Source of the DNA: Pseudothioclava nitratireducens
GTDB lineage: Bacteria; Pseudomonadota; Alphaproteobacteria; Rhodobacterales; Rhodobacteraceae
Length of the DNA: 64,000 nucleotides
Assembly: GCF_029210495.1 (NCBI RefSeq)
Contig: NZ_JARGDK010000005.1
Coordinates: 1 to 64,000 of the forward strand
Direction: 5' to 3'
Below, one piece after another: positions 1-7,934 of the stretch (position 1 is its first letter; every line of letters starts with the position of its first letter). The notes under the pieces are model-generated. The model was not told the origin of the DNA. It ran no database searches and was given only the letters and a program-made list of their open reading frames with translations. A program made the translations under genes and the position numbers.

Positions 1-422
1 GATATGCGCTTGCTCGATCATCGAAACGACCAAACCGCCCACATATCTCTTCAGTAAATTATCAATGTCAAAGAGCGTTGGAGACAAAACCAACCAGCGT
101 CGCCACATTACCTAGGGGCGATACCAGCCAATCCCGTTCCAGTTTTTTGTTTGCTTCCAGTGCCTTGCGGCGCTTTCCGCGTCCCGTCGCGGCGTGTTCC
201 GCTTCGGTGAGGGGGTATTTACGGATCGGCGCCGGGGTCCGCAAGAGCCTTTTTGAAAAAACTTTCGGTTTTTTGCCGGGGCACCTCAAAACCCCTTATT
301 TCATTGAATGTTTGCGTCGAACTTTTCTGCGTCAGCCAGCGCTTTTTGCAGGTGCAGAAAGAATCTTTCGCAAATCACCCGATTCAACGAAACGATCTTC
401 GCGCCACGCCCTTGCGTCACCC
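1..422. other. Left-edge stretch without a confident gene
   Basis: No recognisable gene lies left of msrQ. The stretch is visibly richer in A/T runs (T-runs near 142-150 and 250-275) than the rest of the window. It contains only a weak 73-codon minus-strand frame, listed separately. It may be ordinary intergenic DNA or the remnant of a decayed gene; I see no terminal repeats or tRNA-like sequence. Confidence 0.4.
68..289 (-). CDS. Doubtful small basic protein
   Basis: A 73-residue frame rich in Lys and Arg, with a helical-looking middle (residues about 25-52) and no family I recognise. The only available start is TTG, preceded by an AAGGGG-like element a few bases upstream. The frame is closed by a stop nine bases before that start, so it is not the tail of a longer visible gene. 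GC at third codon positions is mixed, unlike the strongly GC3-biased neighbours. It may be a real small protein, a gene remnant or chance. I would not build on it. Confidence 0.2.
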   Translation of the reverse strand: MRCPGKKPKVFSKRLLRTPAPIRKYPLTEAEHAATGRGKRRKALEANKKLERDWLVSPLGNVATLVGFVSNAL

Positions 423-1025
423 TCAGGAGCGTGGCCCGAACAGCCTGAATCGCACCCCGAGAAGCGCCAGAACCGCCGCCAGCCAGAGCCAGCCTTCGGT
501 CGAGATCACCTTCATCTGCATCAGATAGTGCACCACACCCAGCAGAACCGCCGGATAGACCAGCCAATGCAGCCGCCGCCAGTTGCGCCCGAGTCGCCGC
601 ACCGAGGCGTTGTTCGAGGTCAGCGCCAAAGGCAGCAGCATCGCCAGCGCCGTGATCCCAAAGAGCAGATACGGCCGCTTATAGAGATCCGCGAGCGCCT
701 GCCCCCACAAGAGCCCCATATCGAGCCAGATCCACGCGGTCAGGTGCAGCACTATATAGAGGAACGCCAAAAGGCCGATCGCCCGGCGATAGCGGATCAG
801 GTTGATCCCCGCGAAACGGCGCAGCGGTGTGATCGTCAGCCCGCCCACCAGAAACCACAGACCGATCTTGCCGAGGCGGTGCTCGATCGCCTTGACCGGG
901 TCGACGCCGATGCCGCCGGAGACGACCAGCCAGACGACCCATGCCAGCGGCAACAGGCCGAGCAGGTAGACCGCGCCCGGCGGCAGACGCCTCAGCGCGC
1001 CATTCATGCTCGCCACCGCCTGCAT
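423..1025 (-). CDS. msrQ: MsrQ, haem-binding membrane subunit of the MsrPQ methionine sulfoxide reductase
   Basis: A protein of 200 residues with about six hydrophobic segments, matching the YedZ/MsrQ ferric-reductase-like family in length and composition. Conserved His residues lie in membrane segments, for example in VLHLTAW and HWLVYPAVLLGVVHY. MsrQ passes electrons from the quinone pool to periplasmic MsrP, which repairs oxidised methionines in envelope proteins. Its ATG overlaps the msrP stop codon (ATGA), so the two are translationally coupled. A second possible start, six codons downstream, cannot be excluded. Confidence 0.93.
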   Translation of the reverse strand: MQAVASMNGALRRLPPGAVYLLGLLPLAWVVWLVVSGGIGVDPVKAIEHRLGKIGLWFLVGGLTITPLRRFAGINLIRYRRAIGLLAFLYIVLHLTAWIWLDMGLLWGQALADLYKRPYLLFGITALAMLLPLALTSNNASVRRLGRNWRRLHWLVYPAVLLGVVHYLMQMKVISTEGWLWLAAVLALLGVRFRLFGPRS

Positions 1026-1951
1026 CAGTAGTTCTTGCGCAGGTCCATCCCGCTATAAAGCGCGGCGACCTGATCCTCATAACCGTTGAACTTCAGCGTT
1101 GGCTCACGCCCCGCGAAGATCCCCGCCCCGACGCGGCGCTCCGTCGCCTGCGACCAGCGCGGGTGATCCACCTCCGGGTTCACATTCGCATAGAACCCGT
1201 ATTCGCGCGGTTGCAGCGCCTTCCAGGTGGTCACCGGTTCGCGGTCGGTGAGCGTGATCTTGACGATGCTCTTGATTGACTTGAACCCATATTTCCACGG
1301 CACCACCAGCCGGATTGGCGCGCCGTTCTGATTGGGCAGCTCTTCGCCATACAGACCGGTCGCCATGATCGTCAGCGGGTGCATCGCCTCATCGAGCCGC
1401 AGCCCCTCACGATAGGGCCAGTCGATCCCGCCCGCGCGCTGCCCCGGCATTTCATTCGGACGATAGAGTGTCTCGAAGGCCACGAACTTCGCGCCCGGCT
1501 GGACGCCCGCCCGATTGAGCAGGCTCGCCAACTCAAACCCGACCCACGGGATTACCATCGACCACGCCTCGACACAGCGGAAGCGGTAGATGCGCTCCTC
1601 CAAGGTCACATTCGCCAGAATGTCCTCGAGTCCATAGCTTCCGGGACGCTCGACCATACCGCCAATCTCGACGGACCATGGATCGGTGGTCAGCTGATGC
1701 GCGTGCTTGACCGGATCACCCTTATCCCAGCCGAACTCATAGAAGTTGTTATAAGAGGTAATGTCCTTGAGCGTATTCGGCGCGGCATCGGTCGAATAGG
1801 CTGAAGGTTTGGCGGCGATCTTCGCCATGGCCGGTCCTGCCCCGATCCCCAAAGCCGCCGCCGCCCCGGCAATGACCTGCCGGCGGTTCAGAAACTCTGC
1901 CTTCGGGGTGACATCGGACCAGTTCAGATCGGTTCCGGGTCTGCGCGCCAT
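1025..1951 (-). CDS. msrP: MsrP, periplasmic molybdopterin methionine sulfoxide reductase
   Basis: A 308-residue sulfite-oxidase-fold protein of the YedY/MsrP family. A twin-arginine signal ([14 protein letters not shown], Arg23-Arg24) indicates folded export by Tat with the Mo cofactor already bound. The Mo-ligating cysteine is the one in YRFRCVEAW (Cys126). I chose the start at 1951 because AGGAGA sits just upstream; a longer in-frame start at 2014 adds residues before the Tat leader and has no support. It forms a two-gene operon with msrQ and repairs Met-sulfoxide in periplasmic proteins. It is divergent from the DUF302 gene across about 170 bp. Confidence 0.95.
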   Translation of the reverse strand: MARRPGTDLNWSDVTPKAEFLNRRQVIAGAAAALGIGAGPAMAKIAAKPSAYSTDAAPNTLKDITSYNNFYEFGWDKGDPVKHAHQLTTDPWSVEIGGMVERPGSYGLEDILANVTLEERIYRFRCVEAWSMVIPWVGFELASLLNRAGVQPGAKFVAFETLYRPNEMPGQRAGGIDWPYREGLRLDEAMHPLTIMATGLYGEELPNQNGAPIRLVVPWKYGFKSIKSIVKITLTDREPVTTWKALQPREYGFYANVNPEVDHPRWSQATERRVGAGIFAGREPTLKFNGYEDQVAALYSGMDLRKNY

Positions 1952-2120
1952 CTTGTTCTCCTGATCTCTTGCGTCGGGGTTAGTGTAGGGCCAGCACGGC
2001 CCCTGTCCCCTCACATTACGTTTATGACCGCTCCGCTGTTACATCTTAACTTCTGAATGTTTTGGCGTCATGGTGAGCGCGGAGCGGCGTTTCGACGCCG
2101 GGGAATCGAAAGGGAGAGCC

Positions 2121-2573
2121 ATGAAGATCACGTTCACCGCCGGTCTCGTCGCCGGAATACTGGGGCTTTCGGGCGCTGCACTGGCACAAGACGCCCATAC
2201 CTGGACCGTCGAGGACGAATTCGACAACGTCACCTTCGCCGTCGAAAGCGCGATCATGGATGCGGGCCTCGTGGTCGATCACACCAGCCATACCGGCGAG
2301 ATGCTGGAGCGCACCAAGGCCGATGTCGGCGGCACGATGACGATCTTCACCGCAGCGGACATCTTCTCGTTCTGCTCGGCCAAGGTCTCGCGCGCGGTGA
2401 TGGAGGCGAACCCCGCCAATGTCCAATACTGCCCTTATACCGTCTTCGTCTATGAGCGCCCCGAAACCCCCGGCCAGATCACCGTTGGCTTCCGCGACTA
2501 TCCGGCGGGCGAGATGGATATGGTCGAGGACATGCTCTCGGGCATCGTCACCGAGGCCCTCGGGATCGAGTGA
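2121..2573 (+). CDS. Exported DUF302-family protein
   Basis: 150 residues with a clear Sec signal peptide (MKITFTAGLVAGILGLSGAALA, then QDAHT), so it is periplasmic. The mature part matches DUF302 in the pattern of an N-terminal amphipathic helix, a central FTAADIF segment and a late YNPF-like strand (here YCPYTVFVYE). Two cysteines occur in the mature chain (FCSAK and QYCPY). DUF302 proteins have no established enzymatic activity. The start follows AGGGAGAG. It is transcribed alone, divergently from msrP; a role next to the oxidative repair pair is only suggested by position. Confidence 0.8.
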   Translation: MKITFTAGLVAGILGLSGAALAQDAHTWTVEDEFDNVTFAVESAIMDAGLVVDHTSHTGEMLERTKADVGGTMTIFTAADIFSFCSAKVSRAVMEANPANVQYCPYTVFVYERPETPGQITVGFRDYPAGEMDMVEDMLSGIVTEALGIE

Positions 2574-2603
2574 GTTTCGACACGCTATATATAAGACAGA
2601 CGC

Positions 2604-2626
2604 AGGCCGCCCCCGGGGCGGCCTTT
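2604..2626. terminator. Hairpin between convergent genes
   Basis: A perfect GC-rich inverted repeat (AGGCCGCCCC / GGGGCGGCCT, one-base centre) followed by TTT on the plus strand. It lies between the stop of the DUF302 gene and the stop of the convergent channel gene, as expected for a Rho-independent terminator of the plus-strand gene. Confidence 0.7.
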
Positions 2627-2636
2627 GCATATCCGC

Positions 2637-3098
2637 TTAGTCGGTTTCCCCGGACAACGCCTGTGCCCGGCGCGCCTCCAACTGGCTGAGCCGCACATGG
2701 CGCAACGCCTCGACCAGAAGCGCGGTCAGGAGCCCGATATTCAACAGCCCGTTCGCCGCAGCCATCCCCCCAAGGATACGCCACTCATGGGTGAGCAGGA
2801 TATCCCCGTAGCCAAGCGTCGTATAAGAGACGAGCGCGAAATAGACCGCCGCTTCCATGGTGATGAAGATCCCCAGAACGCGAAAACAGATCGCCCAGAG
2901 CCAGACCCCCGCCGTCACCATCAACAGCGCCCAAAGCGCGGTCAGCAGCACGACCAGCATTAGCTTGGGGCGGTGCGGCTCGCGCATGAGCCAGTTATGG
3001 CTGCGCGAGAACAACGACTCCATCGACCAGGCGCTGAGCCCGGCGAAGATCACCGTCGCCACCATCATGATGGACCCGATCGCGATTTGCAGGATCAT
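2637..3098 (-). CDS. Two-TM potassium-channel-like membrane protein
   Basis: 153 residues with an N-terminal hydrophobic helix, a second membrane region near residues 45-75, a pore-loop sequence SYTTLGYGDI (the TTxGYGD selectivity-filter signature) and a third helix. This is the Ion_trans_2/KcsA-like minimal pore-domain architecture without a ligand domain. It probably forms a tetrameric K+ channel in the inner membrane. I placed the start at 3098 because GGGAGG lies five bases upstream; the ATG at 3116 would put that ribosome-binding site inside the coding region. Its partner and gating signal are unknown. Confidence 0.85.
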   Translation of the reverse strand: MILQIAIGSIMMVATVIFAGLSAWSMESLFSRSHNWLMREPHRPKLMLVVLLTALWALLMVTAGVWLWAICFRVLGIFITMEAAVYFALVSYTTLGYGDILLTHEWRILGGMAAANGLLNIGLLTALLVEALRHVRLSQLEARRAQALSGETD

Positions 3099-3215
3099 GC
3101 GCGCCTCCCTTGCCATCAGCGCTAGCCCGCGCGCGGGCCTCCGGTCAAGCGCCGCGATGCCGCGCCACCCCCGCCCCTAGACAGCGCGCCCGCCCTGCCC
3201 TATCTCCATGCAATC

Positions 3216-3689
3216 ATGGCCAAGCAACACGACCCCAATTCCAAGCTGATCGCCGAGAACCGGCAGGCACGCTATCACTACGCCATCGAGGACACCCTCG
3301 AAGCGGGGGTCATGCTCATGGGCTCCGAGGTGAAATCGCTGCGCACCGGCCAGTCGAACATCGCCGAGAGCTACGCCTCGATCGAGAATGGCGAGCTGTG
3401 GCTGATCAACGCCTATATCGCGCCCTATATGCAGGCCGGTCATTTCGGCCATGAAGAGCGCCGCCACCGCAAGCTTCTGGTCTCCAAACGCGAGTTGTCG
3501 CGGCTCTGGAACGCGGTCGGGCGCGAGGGCATGACCATCGTGCCGTTGAAGATGTATTTCAACGACAAGGGCCGGGTGAAACTCCTGATCGGGCTCGCCA
3601 AGGGCAAGAAGCTCGCCGACAAGCGCGCGACCGAAGCCAAGCGCGACTGGGATCGTCAGAAGCAACGACTGCTGAAACAGAGTTTTTAG
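3216..3689 (+). CDS. smpB: SmpB, tmRNA-binding protein
   Basis: 157 residues, the usual family length. It shows the SmpB core ([21 protein letters not shown], an N-terminal beta-barrel) and the basic C-terminal tail [13 protein letters not shown] that enters the stalled ribosome. SmpB binds tmRNA (ssrA) and delivers it to ribosomes stalled on broken mRNA for trans-translation. The ssrA gene itself is not in this window. The upstream ribosome-binding site is weak, but family alignment supports the N-terminus MAKQ. Confidence 0.96.
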   Translation: MAKQHDPNSKLIAENRQARYHYAIEDTLEAGVMLMGSEVKSLRTGQSNIAESYASIENGELWLINAYIAPYMQAGHFGHEERRHRKLLVSKRELSRLWNAVGREGMTIVPLKMYFNDKGRVKLLIGLAKGKKLADKRATEAKRDWDRQKQRLLKQSF

Positions 3690-3776
3690 CCTGTCTGACA
3701 AGGGATTCCCCCCATCCACCCTTGCGTCCTGCGCGCCCTTGAGTCTAAGGACAGACCGATCAGGATAAGGGGTGCG

Positions 3777-4634
3777 ATGACCATGGATGATCCGAAAACC
3801 CTCGTTTCGACGGACTGGCTCGAAGCGCATCTGAAAGACCCGGACCTGCGGATCCTCGACGGGTCGTGGTTCCTACCCGCGATGGAGCGGGACCCGAAGG
3901 GCGATTACGCCAAAGCGCATATCCCCGGCGCGCGCTTTTTCGATATCGACGAAATCTCGGACAACCGCTCGGAGCTGCCGCATATGGCGCCCCCGGTCGA
4001 GAAATTCATGTCGCGGATGCGCGCGATGGGTGTGGGCGACGGCCACCAGGTCGTGGTCTACGATCAGGCGGGCATTTTCTCGGCGCCGCGCGTCTGGTGG
4101 ACCTTCCGCCTGATGGGCAAAACCGACATCGCCGTGCTCGACGGTGGTCTGCCGAAATGGATGGCCGAGGGCCGCGCGGTCGAGGACATGCCGCCGATGC
4201 CGCGCGACCGTCACATGACCGTCCAGCGTCAGGCCCATCTGGTCAAGGACGTGACGCAGGTCGCCCATGCCTCCAAGCTGGGCGATCAGGAAATCCTCGA
4301 CGCCCGCCCGCGTGGCCGCTTCATCGGTCAGGATGACGAGCCCCGCCCCGGCCTGCGCAAAGGCCATATTCCGGGCTCCAAGAATATCCCGTGGGACACG
4401 CTGCTCAACGCAGACGCCACGATGAAACCCCCCGAGGACCTGCGCGCACTCTTCGAAGCGGCCAAGGTCGATCTCTCGAAAGCCGCGATCTGCACCTGCG
4501 GGTCGGGCGTTTCGGCTGCGATGATCGCCCTCGCGCTCGAACGGATCGGCCATAACAGCCACTCCGTCTATGACGGCGCATGGGCCGAATGGGGCATGTT
4601 CAACGACCTTCGGGTCGCAACCGGAGAAGCATGA
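3777..4634 (+). CDS. sseA: 3-mercaptopyruvate/thiosulfate sulfurtransferase (two rhodanese domains)
   Basis: 285 residues made of two tandem rhodanese domains. The N-terminal domain is non-catalytic. The C-terminal domain carries the active cysteine (about Cys241) in CTCGSGVSA, the loop typical of 3-mercaptopyruvate sulfurtransferases rather than classical rhodaneses. It transfers sulfane sulfur from mercaptopyruvate to acceptors in the cytoplasm. An AGGATAAGG site precedes the start; a second Met two codons later is equally usable. Its stop overlaps the tyrB start (ATGA). Coupling to an aminotransferase makes sense, since transamination of cysteine gives mercaptopyruvate, but this pairing is inference. 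Confidence 0.9.
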   Translation: MTMDDPKTLVSTDWLEAHLKDPDLRILDGSWFLPAMERDPKGDYAKAHIPGARFFDIDEISDNRSELPHMAPPVEKFMSRMRAMGVGDGHQVVVYDQAGIFSAPRVWWTFRLMGKTDIAVLDGGLPKWMAEGRAVEDMPPMPRDRHMTVQRQAHLVKDVTQVAHASKLGDQEILDARPRGRFIGQDDEPRPGLRKGHIPGSKNIPWDTLLNADATMKPPEDLRALFEAAKVDLSKAAICTCGSGVSAAMIALALERIGHNSHSVYDGAWAEWGMFNDLRVATGEA

Positions 4635-5815
4635 TGCTGAACAATCTGAAACCGCAGGCACCGGACAAGATCCTTGCCCTGATGGGCGAGTTCCGCGCCG
4701 ACGAGCGCGCGAACAAGGTCGATCTGGGCGTGGGTGTCTATAAGGATGCCGAAGGCCGCACCCCGATCATGCGCGCCATCCATGACGCCGAAAAGCAGAT
4801 GTGGGATCAGGAAACGACCAAGACCTATGCGGGTCTCGCCGGTCAGCCGGAATTCCACGCGGCGATGGCCGAGATGGTGCTGGGCGCGGGCTATCCCGCC
4901 GACCGCCTGTCCTGCCTCTCGACCGTGGGCGGCACCGGCGCGTGCCGCATGGGCTTTGAGCTGGCCCGTATGGCCAATGAGGATGTCACGATCTGGGTGT
5001 CGGACCCGACCTGGCCGAACCACCTCTCGATCCTGAACTTCATGGGTCAGGCCTACAAACTCTATCGCTACTTCGATAACGCGACCCGCTCGGTCGATTT
5101 CGACGCGATGATGTCCGACCTCGACTCCGTGAAAGCGGGCGACGTGGTGCTGCTGCATGGCTGCTGCCACAACCCGACCGGCGCGAACCTGACGATCGAG
5201 CAATGGGGCGCGGTGGCGGACCTGCTCGAAGCCAAGGGCGCGATCCCGATGATCGACCTCGCCTATCAGGGCTTTGGCGACGGGCTCGAGGAAGACGCGG
5301 CGGGCACCCGCCTGATCGCCTCGCGCCTTCCCGAGGTTCTGATCGCGGCGTCCTGCTCCAAGAACTTCGGCATCTACCGTGAGCGCACGGGCTGCCTCAT
5401 GGTGCTGGGCGATGCGGCCACCCAATCGGTGACGCAGGGCACGCTGGCCTATCTCAACCGCCAGACCTACTCCTTCCCGCCCTATCACGGGCAGGCGCTC
5501 GTCACCCGCGTGCTCACCGACAAGGCGCTGCGCGCCGACTGGGAAGCCGAACTCGAAGACGTGCGCAACGGCATGCTGCGGCTGCGTAAGATGCTGGCGG
5601 ACGAGCTGCGCAAGCTGTCGAACTCGGATCGCTTCGATTTCGTCGCCGAGCACCGCGGCATGTTCTCGCGCATCGGCGCAACCCCCGAGCAGGTCGAAGC
5701 GATGAAACAGAACAACGCGATCTACATGGTCGGGGACTCGCGCATGAACATCGCGGGCCTGAACGACAAGACGATCCCGCTTCTGGCGCAGGCAATCATC
5801 GACGCGGGCGTCTGA
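4631..5815 (+). CDS. tyrB: Aromatic/aspartate aminotransferase
   Basis: 394 residues, class I fold type I PLP enzyme. Visible family features are the N-terminal DLGVGVYKDAEGRTP segment, the HGCCHNPTG loop, and the PLP lysine (about Lys244) in SCSKNFGIYRERTG, characteristic of the AspC/TyrB subgroup. It interconverts aromatic amino acids or aspartate with their 2-oxo acids using 2-oxoglutarate. Start 4631 was chosen over 4580 because GGAGAAGC immediately precedes it and it overlaps the sseA stop. Which substrate dominates cannot be told from sequence. Confidence 0.9.
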   Translation: MMLNNLKPQAPDKILALMGEFRADERANKVDLGVGVYKDAEGRTPIMRAIHDAEKQMWDQETTKTYAGLAGQPEFHAAMAEMVLGAGYPADRLSCLSTVGGTGACRMGFELARMANEDVTIWVSDPTWPNHLSILNFMGQAYKLYRYFDNATRSVDFDAMMSDLDSVKAGDVVLLHGCCHNPTGANLTIEQWGAVADLLEAKGAIPMIDLAYQGFGDGLEEDAAGTRLIASRLPEVLIAASCSKNFGIYRERTGCLMVLGDAATQSVTQGTLAYLNRQTYSFPPYHGQALVTRVLTDKALRADWEAELEDVRNGMLRLRKMLADELRKLSNSDRFDFVAEHRGMFSRIGATPEQVEAMKQNNAIYMVGDSRMNIAGLNDKTIPLLAQAIIDAGV

Positions 5816-5838
5816 TCGCCGCGCAGAAATAATGAAAC

Positions 5839-5862
5839 GGCGGCCTGCGGGCCGCCTTTTCT
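5839..5862 (+). terminator. Rho-independent terminator after tyrB
   Basis: Seven-base GC stem GGCGGCC/GGCCGCC with loop TGCG, followed by TTTTCTTT. It lies 23 bp past the tyrB stop. Confidence 0.85.
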
Positions 5863-5894
5863 TTGGACCGGATCGAATGACCCAGCACAAAGCA

Positions 5895-5920
5895 AAAGGC
5901 CCGGTCGAAACCGGGCCTTT
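5895..5920 (-). terminator. Terminator of the glnK-amtB operon
   Basis: An 11-bp perfect stem AAAGGCCCGGT/ACCGGGCCTTT with loop CGAA. On the minus strand it is followed by a T-rich stretch (CTTTTGCTTT) and lies about 20 bp past the amtB stop. It sits back to back with the tyrB terminator, so the two convergent units are separately insulated. Confidence 0.85.
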
Positions 5921-5941
5921 CGTTTGTCACTCAGATCAGGA

Positions 5942-7300
5942 TCAGACCTTGAACTCCGGGTAGGCTTCCATGCCCAGCTCGGCCTTGTCGAGACCCATCA
6001 TCTCGTCTTCTTCCGGCGCGCGGATACCCATCACGGCCTTCAGGATGAACCAGACGATCAGCGAGACCGTGAAGGTGAAGGCCCCGACGATGACGATCGA
6101 GATGATCTGGCCGCCGAAGGTCGCATCCGAGTTGGTCAGCGGAACCGCAAGCGTGCCCCAGATACCGCAGATCAGGTGGACCGGGATCGCACCGACAACG
6201 TCGTCGATCTTCATCTTGTCGAGCATCGGGATCGCAAAGACCACGATCACACCGCCCAGCGCACCGATCAGGGTCGCGGCGCCGATCGAGGGGGTCAGTG
6301 GCTCTGCGGTGATCGACACGAGGCCCGCCAGCGCACCGTTGAGCACCATCGTCAGGTCGGGCTTCTTGTAGAGCACTTGCGTCATCAGCATCGCTGCAAT
6401 CGCACCCCCAGCCGCAGCCGCATTGGTGTTGACGAAGATGCGCGAGATATCCGCCGCGTCACCGATCGAGCCCATCGCAAGCTGCGAGGCACCGTTGAAG
6501 CCGAACCAGCCGAGCCACAGGATAAAGGTCCCCAGCGTCGCGAGCGTCAGGTTCGAACCCGGCATCGGGTGGACACGGCCATCCTTGTATTTGCCCAGAC
6601 GCGGGCCGAGGACCAGCACACCGGCCAGAGCCGCCCAGCCACCGGTCGAGTGCACGACCGTCGAGCCTGCGAAGTCGAGGAAGCCGAACTGGCTGTCGAG
6701 GAAGCCACCGCCCCATTTCCACGAGCCGACGATCGGGTAGATGATCGCGGTCAGGACGATGGTGAAGATCAGGAACGGCCAGAGCTTGATGCGCTCGGCC
6801 AGCGTGCCCGAAACGATCGACGCGGTGGTGGCGCAGAACATCACCTGGAAGAAGAAGTCCGAGCCGGTCGAGGCGTAGGAATAGTCATCCACCGCATCAG
6901 CGCCAACACCCACCGCTTCCAGCACGGCCACCGCGAAGGCGCCGAGATAGCCGCCGGTCTCATCCGAGCCGATCGACCAGCTGCCCAGCGGATACATCAG
7001 GTTGTAGCCGATCAGGTAATACATGGTGCAGGCGATCGAGAACAGCATGACGTTCTTCAAAAGCTGCATGGTGACGTTCTTGGAGCGCACGAGACCCGCC
7101 TCGAGCATGGCGAATCCAGCCGCCATCCAGAACACCAGGAAGCCGCCGATCAGAAACAGCAGCGTGTTGAGGATCCAGACCGTATCGGTCGGGACCATGG
7201 CCGGTGCGGCCGCTTCAGCCGGGGCGTCCTGCGCCAGAACCGGCAGGGCAGCAACGGCGAGCGCCACGGCAAGACCCGAAATTTTTGCAAGGTTTTTCAT
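5942..7300 (-). CDS. amtB: AmtB ammonium transporter
   Basis: 452 residues: a cleavable signal peptide (ending ALPVLAQDA) followed by about eleven membrane helices of the Amt/Mep/Rh family. Recognisable conserved parts are AAGFAMLEAGLVRSKN near the first helix, the Amt signature around DFAGSTVVHSTGG, and the C-terminal EEDEMMGLDKAELGMEAY tail that contacts PII. It conducts ammonium into the cell as a trimer. The ATG at 7300 is preferred over GTG at 7306, because GGGAAGA is optimally spaced for the ATG. It lies 23 bp downstream of glnK, which blocks the channel when nitrogen is plentiful. Confidence 0.96.
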   Translation of the reverse strand: MKNLAKISGLAVALAVAALPVLAQDAPAEAAAPAMVPTDTVWILNTLLFLIGGFLVFWMAAGFAMLEAGLVRSKNVTMQLLKNVMLFSIACTMYYLIGYNLMYPLGSWSIGSDETGGYLGAFAVAVLEAVGVGADAVDDYSYASTGSDFFFQVMFCATTASIVSGTLAERIKLWPFLIFTIVLTAIIYPIVGSWKWGGGFLDSQFGFLDFAGSTVVHSTGGWAALAGVLVLGPRLGKYKDGRVHPMPGSNLTLATLGTFILWLGWFGFNGASQLAMGSIGDAADISRIFVNTNAAAAGGAIAAMLMTQVLYKKPDLTMVLNGALAGLVSITAEPLTPSIGAATLIGALGGVIVVFAIPMLDKMKIDDVVGAIPVHLICGIWGTLAVPLTNSDATFGGQIISIVIVGAFTFTVSLIVWFILKAVMGIRAPEEDEMMGLDKAELGMEAYPEFKV

Positions 7301-7323
7301 ATCCACTCTTCCCTGTTCGCGTC

Positions 7324-7662
7324 TCAGAGCGCGTCGTCGTTCGTCTCGCCAGTGCGCACGCGCACGGCTTGGTTCACGTCCAGAACAAAGATTTTGCCGT
7401 CGCCGATCTTGTCGGTCTTGGCGGTCTTGAGGATCGTATCGACGACCTCATCGGCGAGAGCGTCGGCCACGACGATCTCGAGTTTCACTTTCGGCACGAA
7501 GTTCACGGCATATTCCGCACCGCGATAGATTTCGGTGTGGCCGGATTGCGCGCCGAAGCCCTTGATCTCGGTCACCATCATGCCGCGAACGCCCATGGAG
7601 GTGAGTGCTTCGCGCACCTCCTCGAGCTTGAACGGCTTGATTGCTGCAATGATGAGTTTCAC
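7324..7662 (-). CDS. glnK: PII nitrogen regulatory protein GlnK
   Basis: 112 residues, the standard PII length. The T-loop residue Tyr51 (in YRGAEYAVNF) is present, so the protein can be uridylylated by GlnD. The basic cluster near residues 88-103 (GDGKIFVLDVNQAVRVRTGE) is the nucleotide-binding C-loop region. GlnK senses ATP/ADP and 2-oxoglutarate, and plugs AmtB when unmodified. The start codon is GTG behind AAGGAAGGG. Co-transcription with amtB is the classic arrangement and suggests control by nitrogen limitation through NtrC. Confidence 0.96.
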   Translation of the reverse strand: MKLIIAAIKPFKLEEVREALTSMGVRGMMVTEIKGFGAQSGHTEIYRGAEYAVNFVPKVKLEIVVADALADEVVDTILKTAKTDKIGDGKIFVLDVNQAVRVRTGETNDDAL

Positions 7663-7934
7663 CTGTCATCCCTTCCTTGAGTTTGCACCCCGGTGGTCCC
7701 GGGGGAACGCACCGCACGCCGTCAGCAACGCTCTTTCGCAGATGCAGCACAAGGAAACGGCAGGGGGTGACGAGGCTCTGCGCCGGACAAACTGCACAAA
7801 AATTATACAAAATGGGCGATGTGATTAAAAATTAGCCAGAAGGAAAACCGAATCGTGATCCGAACCGGCTCCACAAGGCGCGCCCCCCGGTGTAAGTTGG
7901 CGGTCAAAACGAACACGAGGCATCGGACAGAGTC
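7663..7934. promoter_or_regulatory. Divergent control region between glnK and the penicillin-binding protein gene
   Basis: A 272-bp region with an AT-rich centre (7795-7850). On the minus strand there is a perfect TATAAT at 7802-7807, about 140 bp upstream of glnK, but no good -35 box 16-18 bp before it. I looked for a sigma-54 GG-N10-GC element and found none I trust. Promoter assignment is tentative. Confidence 0.3.

Noticed and set aside
5924-7528. 534-codon plus-strand frame opposite amtB and glnK
   Set aside because: Antisense of two strongly recognised genes; Arg/Asp/His-rich without motifs.
7663-7860. Sigma-54 promoter and NtrC sites before glnK
   Set aside because: I looked for GG-N10-GC and for TGCAC-type inverted repeats on the minus strand and found no convincing match.
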